This document shows positions 60,836-64,000 of a stretch of DNA of 64,000 bases, piece by piece. The notes beneath the pieces were generated by a model. It ran no database searches, was not told the DNA's origin, and saw nothing but the letters and a program-made list of their open reading frames with translations. A program made the position numbers and the translations under genes. The stretch comes from Halobellus inordinatus (GTDB lineage Archaea > Halobacteriota > Halobacteria > Halobacteriales > Haloferacaceae): the NCBI RefSeq assembly GCF_024464655.1, contig NZ_JANHAV010000001.1, positions 434,001 through 498,000 of the forward strand, in the 5' to 3' direction. Position 1 is the first letter of the stretch. The number at the start of each line of letters is the position of its first letter.

Positions 60836-61063
60836 ATGCAGCGCCTCGGCACCGTCTCTCGAATGGCACAGAACCTCCTCATCGTCCGCTGCGACGACGC
60901 CGACCACCCCGACATCGGCGCGGAGGCCGTCGACGAGTCGCTCTCGACGGTCGGCCGCGTCGTCGACGTCTTCGGCCCGGTCACTCGGCCCTACGTTGCC
61001 GTCACGCCCGCGAGCGACGTGTCTCCGGCGTCGGTCGTCGGCAAGCGGTTGTACGCGCGCTGA
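60836..61063 (+). CDS. gar1: H/ACA RNP subunit GAR1
   Basis: A 75-residue GAR1-like beta-barrel, part of the H/ACA pseudouridylation complex with Cbf5, Nop10 and L7Ae. The motif VGRVVDVFGPVTRPYVAVTP is typical. The ATG at 60836 is one base after the srp19 stop; a second in-frame ATG is nine codons further (60863). Paired with srp19, as in other haloarchaea as I recall. Confidence 0.9.
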   Translation: MQRLGTVSRMAQNLLIVRCDDADHPDIGAEAVDESLSTVGRVVDVFGPVTRPYVAVTPASDVSPASVVGKRLYAR

Positions 61064-61133
61064 GCGCGGTCGCGCCGCACCGCCGAAGCCCGAAACACAA
61101 TTCCCATAGTGCGTCGGCCGCAAATCAGAGCGT

Positions 61134-62198
61134 ATGCGAAGACGCGTCGCCGCCGGCGTCGGGTTCGCCGCCCTGCTGTTCTTGCTCGTGCAACTCGGCG
61201 CGCTGGCGCTCGTGCCGACGTTCTACGAACAGGGGTATCAGACCGTCGAGGACCCCTCTGATCCGACGAACAGTCTGCTCTACATCGGCGCGATCCTCGT
61301 CGCGACGGCGGCGATGCTCGCGGCGTTCAAATTCGACCTCGACTGGCTCGTCCAGGGGTTCGTCGTCCTCGCCGCCGCGTCGCTGGCGTGGTACGTCTTC
61401 TCGGTGTTCCTCTCGCCGCTGGCCGCGATCGGCGCGTCGCTCGTCCTCGCGGCGCTTCTGGTCGTCCACCCCGAGTGGTACGTCATCGACGCCGCGGGCG
61501 TCCTGATGGGGGCGGGCGCGGCGGGCCTGTTCGGGATCAGTTTCGGACTCTTGCCGGCTATCGTCTTGCTCTCGATCCTCGCCGTCTACGACGCCATCAG
61601 CGTCTACGGCACCGAACATATGCTCGATTTGGCGGAGGGCGTGATGGATCTAAACCTCCCGGTCGTCCTGGTCGTCCCCACGACGCTCTCGTACTCGCTT
61701 TTAGACGCGAAAACGGCGGTCGACGATGGTGACGAACAGTCGGCGACGTACACCGACGGGGCGGGCGCGGAGACTGCTGAGACGGCGTCCGAAGGCGATA
61801 CCGAGTCCGAGAGCGACGAGTCCGACGAAGCACCGATGGCTGCCGAGGAGACTCCTGCGGATGAAGACGTGGTCCCGGCAGATGAAGACGACGTCCGCGA
61901 TGCTTTCTTCATCGGCCTCGGGGACGCCGTGATGCCCACGGTGATCATCGCCAGCGCGGCGTTCTTCCTCCCGGCGTCGCTCGCACCGTCGCTCGGCGTC
62001 CCCGGACTGCCGGCGCTCAATCTCCCGGCACTGACGGCGATGGTCGGGACGTTCGCCGGCCTGTTCACGCTGCTGGGGATGGTGCTGAAAGGTCGCGCCC
62101 ACGCCGGACTCCCGCTGCTGAACGGCGGAGCTATCGGCGGCTACCTCGTCGGTGCGCTCGCTACCGGCGTCCCGCTCCTGACGGCGCTCGGGCTCTAA
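61134..62198 (+). CDS. Presenilin/SPP-type (A22) intramembrane protease
   Basis: A 354-residue membrane protein with about nine helices. YD motif at 152-153 (AVYDAISVYG) and GLGD at 261-264 (FIGLGDAVMP), the two catalytic Asp of A22 proteases, are both visible. The PAL motif appears as LPLLNGG near residue 336. A long acidic cytosolic loop (about 195-255) separates the helices with the two Asp, as in presenilins. Substrate unknown. Confidence 0.88.
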   Translation: MRRRVAAGVGFAALLFLLVQLGALALVPTFYEQGYQTVEDPSDPTNSLLYIGAILVATAAMLAAFKFDLDWLVQGFVVLAAASLAWYVFSVFLSPLAAIGASLVLAALLVVHPEWYVIDAAGVLMGAGAAGLFGISFGLLPAIVLLSILAVYDAISVYGTEHMLDLAEGVMDLNLPVVLVVPTTLSYSLLDAKTAVDDGDEQSATYTDGAGAETAETASEGDTESESDESDEAPMAAEETPADEDVVPADEDDVRDAFFIGLGDAVMPTVIIASAAFFLPASLAPSLGVPGLPALNLPALTAMVGTFAGLFTLLGMVLKGRAHAGLPLLNGGAIGGYLVGALATGVPLLTALGL

Positions 62199-62218
62199 AA
62201 CTCGCGTCGCCTCACGAC

Positions 62219-62719
62219 TCAGTCGCCGTCGGCTTCCGCTTCTGCTCCTTCGCGTACGTGCACCGCCATCCCTGTCTGGAAGTCCGCCATCGCGTCGGCG
62301 GAGAGTTCCGCGCGGCCGACCGCGATGACGGTGTCGTCGTCGAGGACGACAGCGACCTCGTCGCCCGGTCGGACCGCCGGATCGACGTCGCGGACGAACT
62401 TCGCGAAGGCGTTCTTGCCGTCGCGGACGAACGGCTCGCTCTCCTCGCCGACCACGACGCGGGCGGTCGGCCGGTCGAGCGCGTCGACGAGTCGTCGCCC
62501 GCCGGCGACGCCGAGAGTGAACCGACCGTCGGTTCCGTAGGAGACGACGCGGCCGTCCGCCGAGACGATCTGTCGCGGCCGGCCGCTCGTCGACCGGCGA
62601 ATCGTCAACGACTCGCTGCCGTCGTCCGGAAACAGCGCCCGGCCCGCGCCCGCACCGAACTGGTAGTCGGCGATCGTCCGCAGTTCCGCGAGCGTCTTCT
62701 CGCGGTTCGCGTCAGTCAT
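62219..62719 (-). CDS. PUA-domain protein
   Basis: The 166-residue protein ends with a PUA domain (about 75-155, including PAVRPGDEVAVVLDDDTVIAVGRAELSADAMADF) known to bind RNA. An N-terminal alpha/beta part precedes it (ELRTIADYQFGAGAGRALFPD). Similar to the stand-alone PUA proteins related to archaeosine transglycosylase, without its catalytic domain. Start ATG 62719. Converges with the A22 protease gene. Confidence 0.85.
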   Translation of the reverse strand: MTDANREKTLAELRTIADYQFGAGAGRALFPDDGSESLTIRRSTSGRPRQIVSADGRVVSYGTDGRFTLGVAGGRRLVDALDRPTARVVVGEESEPFVRDGKNAFAKFVRDVDPAVRPGDEVAVVLDDDTVIAVGRAELSADAMADFQTGMAVHVREGAEAEADGD

Positions 62720-63033
62720 ACCCGGTCGTTCCGGGCCGACCGTCAAGACACTCGCGGTCCACGTCCGAGGAGAAGACGTCCGGGTTCTGGTTCCGGCGAG
62801 TGGCCGCCCGGGGCCTGATACTGTCGGACAGAACGATGTGAAAAGTATCGGCACCCCGTGGGTGCCAGAATGATTCACGGACTGCTGTCCAACAGTATGA
62901 GCGCGGTTCTTCGCACACGGAACGATCTGCCGTTTTTCGCTCCTGTGTGCCGTTCCTCACACCTGTGCGTGACTCTCGCACACTCACTGCGACTCGAAAA
63001 CGTATATATACCGGTGGGAACTGGGATTGTGGT
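62720..63033. promoter_or_regulatory. 314-bp region: 81-bp palindrome, CACAC tracts and TATA box
   Basis: Divergent space between the PUA gene and a small membrane protein gene. It contains the long palindrome at 62818-62898, described separately, then several CACAC/GTGTG motifs (62910-62985) and a TATA box TATATATA near 63003-63010, about 25 bp before the ATG. No gene is apparent. Confidence 0.6.
62818..62898. repeat. 81-bp imperfect palindrome
   Basis: Three nested arm pairs share the same centre (62858): ATACTGTCGGACAG with CTGTCCAACAGTAT (62818-62831 / 62885-62898), GTGAA with TTCAC (62838-62842 / 62874-62878) and GGCACCC with GGGTGCC (62850-62856 / 62860-62866) around a 3-base loop. Could be a MITE, an operator or a transcribed hairpin. 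Confidence 0.75.
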
Positions 63034-63210
63034 ATGGCTGTCAACGTGCGACTGGTCGCGGTCGGGGCACTGCTCCTCGTCGCGAGCAGTGGCCTCCTCT
63101 TCGAGACGGGCGTCAGCAACCTCCTCGCTGCCGCCGTCGCCGCGATCGCCGTCGCTGGCTCGGCGCTCGCGTTCCTCCGTGCGGGTACGGGCGACGCTCG
63201 TGCCGCCTGA
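63034..63210 (+). CDS. Small two-helix membrane protein
   Basis: The 58-residue protein (MAVNVRLVAVGALLLVA...) has two hydrophobic stretches (about 5-20 and 26-47) and a short tail with Gly/Asp/Arg. A TATA box 25-30 bp upstream fixes this start; the upstream frame is not conserved-looking. Function unknown. Converges with the NYN gene. Confidence 0.7.
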   Translation: MAVNVRLVAVGALLLVASSGLLFETGVSNLLAAAVAAIAVAGSALAFLRAGTGDARAA

Positions 63211-63252
63211 AACGACGCCGCCACCCGACAGACGTCGCCTCCGATACCGCGC

Positions 63253-63750
63253 TTACAGCAGGAACGTCTCTTTTCGCTCCGAGAGGTCGAGGAACGTGTC
63301 CGCAGCCTCGATCAGTTCTTCGGCCGTCGACTCCTCGAAGGCCATCACCTCGACGCGGACGCCCTCGTGACGCAGGTGCGAACATAGCCTGGAGAAGTCG
63401 CCGTCGCCCGTACAGAGGACGACCGTGTCGACGTGGTTCGCGAGCGTGACGGCGTCGAGACTCATCCCGACGTCCCAGTCGGCCTTCTTCGAGCCGTCGC
63501 CGAACGTCTTGATCTCCTTGATCTTCGGCTCGAAGCCGATGTCGACGAGCGCGTCGAAGAAGCTCTCCTCTTCGGGCGCGTCCGCGCGGATGACGTACGC
63601 GATCGCGCGGGTGAGGTCGCGTCCGGCGACGCCCTTCTCCAACAGCGCGGAGTAATCGATGTTCCGCGAGTAGAGGCTCTGGGCCGTGTGATAGAGGTTC
63701 TGGGCGTCTGCGAGCATCGCCACCCGCTGACTCGGGTGAATTTCGGTCAT
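63253..63750 (-). CDS. NYN-domain (LabA/DUF88) protein
   Basis: A 165-residue PIN-like/NYN domain protein, probably a metal-dependent ribonuclease. The first Asp (D15 in AMLADAQNLY) and CTGDGDFSRL are the usual acidic sites; ADWDVGMSLDAV gives the third. Length is one bare domain. Role unknown, likely RNA handling. A 250-bp stretch to the window end (63751-64000) holds no gene I can support. Confidence 0.88.
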   Translation of the reverse strand: MTEIHPSQRVAMLADAQNLYHTAQSLYSRNIDYSALLEKGVAGRDLTRAIAYVIRADAPEEESFFDALVDIGFEPKIKEIKTFGDGSKKADWDVGMSLDAVTLANHVDTVVLCTGDGDFSRLCSHLRHEGVRVEVMAFEESTAEELIEAADTFLDLSERKETFLL

Positions 63751-64000
63751 ACAGTCTCTGGGGAGGCCACACTACATGAATGTCCGGTCCCGTCGGTCCC
63801 GGTAGTGCGGCGGATCTGCGCCCGACGGCGAAACGTATATTATGCGGGAGGGATGTCTGTGAACTGTGACGCGCGCCACGACGCCTGCGACGGATTCGCC
63901 CCGTTCGCCAGCGGTACGTGGCCTTCTTTTCACCGGTAAAAAACGCGCGCCTTGACGCTCTAGGCGGGAGTGGCATCCCCGTCTTTGGCGACCCCACGAC

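Noticed and set aside
63852-63938. A 28-codon frame (MSVNCDARHDACDG...) after a TATATTATG near the window end
   Set aside because: The TATA would be only about 15 bp from the ATG and there is nothing else to support it.
1-64000. CRISPR arrays, tRNA or rRNA genes, integrases
   Set aside because: I looked for regularly spaced repeats, cloverleaf ends with TTCGAATC-like T-arms, and recombinase motifs in the gaps and found none I could support.

Overview
The window looks like chromosomal DNA of a halophilic archaeon (class Halobacteria). It is GC-rich, its proteins are strongly acidic, many genes start within about 30 bp of a TATA box (leaderless transcription), and many neighbouring genes overlap by ATGA. 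It carries archaeal hallmarks: an archaellum operon, TFE, SRP19 with a 7S RNA, GAR1, Trm56 and RibL. I cannot fix the genus from sequence alone.

Layout. 1-11.1 kb is housekeeping: a lipoprotein, thrS, an EamA exporter, hflX, moaC with the bifunctional NAD(P)HX repair enzyme, a winged-helix protein, an XPD/DinG-type Fe-S helicase and two small proteins. 11.1-27.4 kb is a motility island. The leftward operon arlCE-arlF-arlG-arlH-arlI-arlJ-cheF encodes the archaellum motor and its chemotaxis adaptor. A KaiC/RAD55-like ATPase diverges from it. Two tandem archaellins follow, then a winged-helix regulator, an unknown acidic protein, cheY-cheC-cheD, a stand-alone arlD and an actin-fold protein. No cheA, cheB, cheR, cheW or transducer gene is present here. 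27.5-41.6 kb holds UspA, a RIO-like kinase, PhoU, NAD-kinase-like and CinA proteins, tfe with a DUF2110 gene, trm56, a sugar epimerase, a DUF2797 protein, a DUF4382 lipoprotein and an MFS transporter. The SRP (7S) RNA gene is on the minus strand at about 41.7-42.0 kb. 42.1-64 kb holds a thiolase/DUF35 pair, a SelW-like protein, a CtaA-CtaB fusion with coxB, RibL with a JAMM protease, a RecJ-like DHH protein, a PLD nuclease, a HEAT protein, SurE, TyrA, an Rsm22-like methylase, an M24 peptidase, srp19-gar1, a presenilin-type protease, a PUA protein and a NYN protein.

The most interesting signal is a shared promoter architecture. A 14-bp element, (T/A)ATC-N6-GATA with a mostly palindromic core, lies exactly 12 bp upstream of a TATA box in front of cheY, arlD and the archaellins, and in front of a short gene at 58.66 kb. 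A variant with an 11-bp spacer precedes the KaiC-like gene. I propose it as the operator of a motility regulon. Also notable are two 80-bp palindromic MITE-like elements that each overlap the stop codon of a gene by one base, an unrelated 81-bp palindrome, a hairpin in the archaellin mRNA leader, a TFE that has lost most of its zinc ligands, and an actin-like protein with altered phosphate loops next to arlD.
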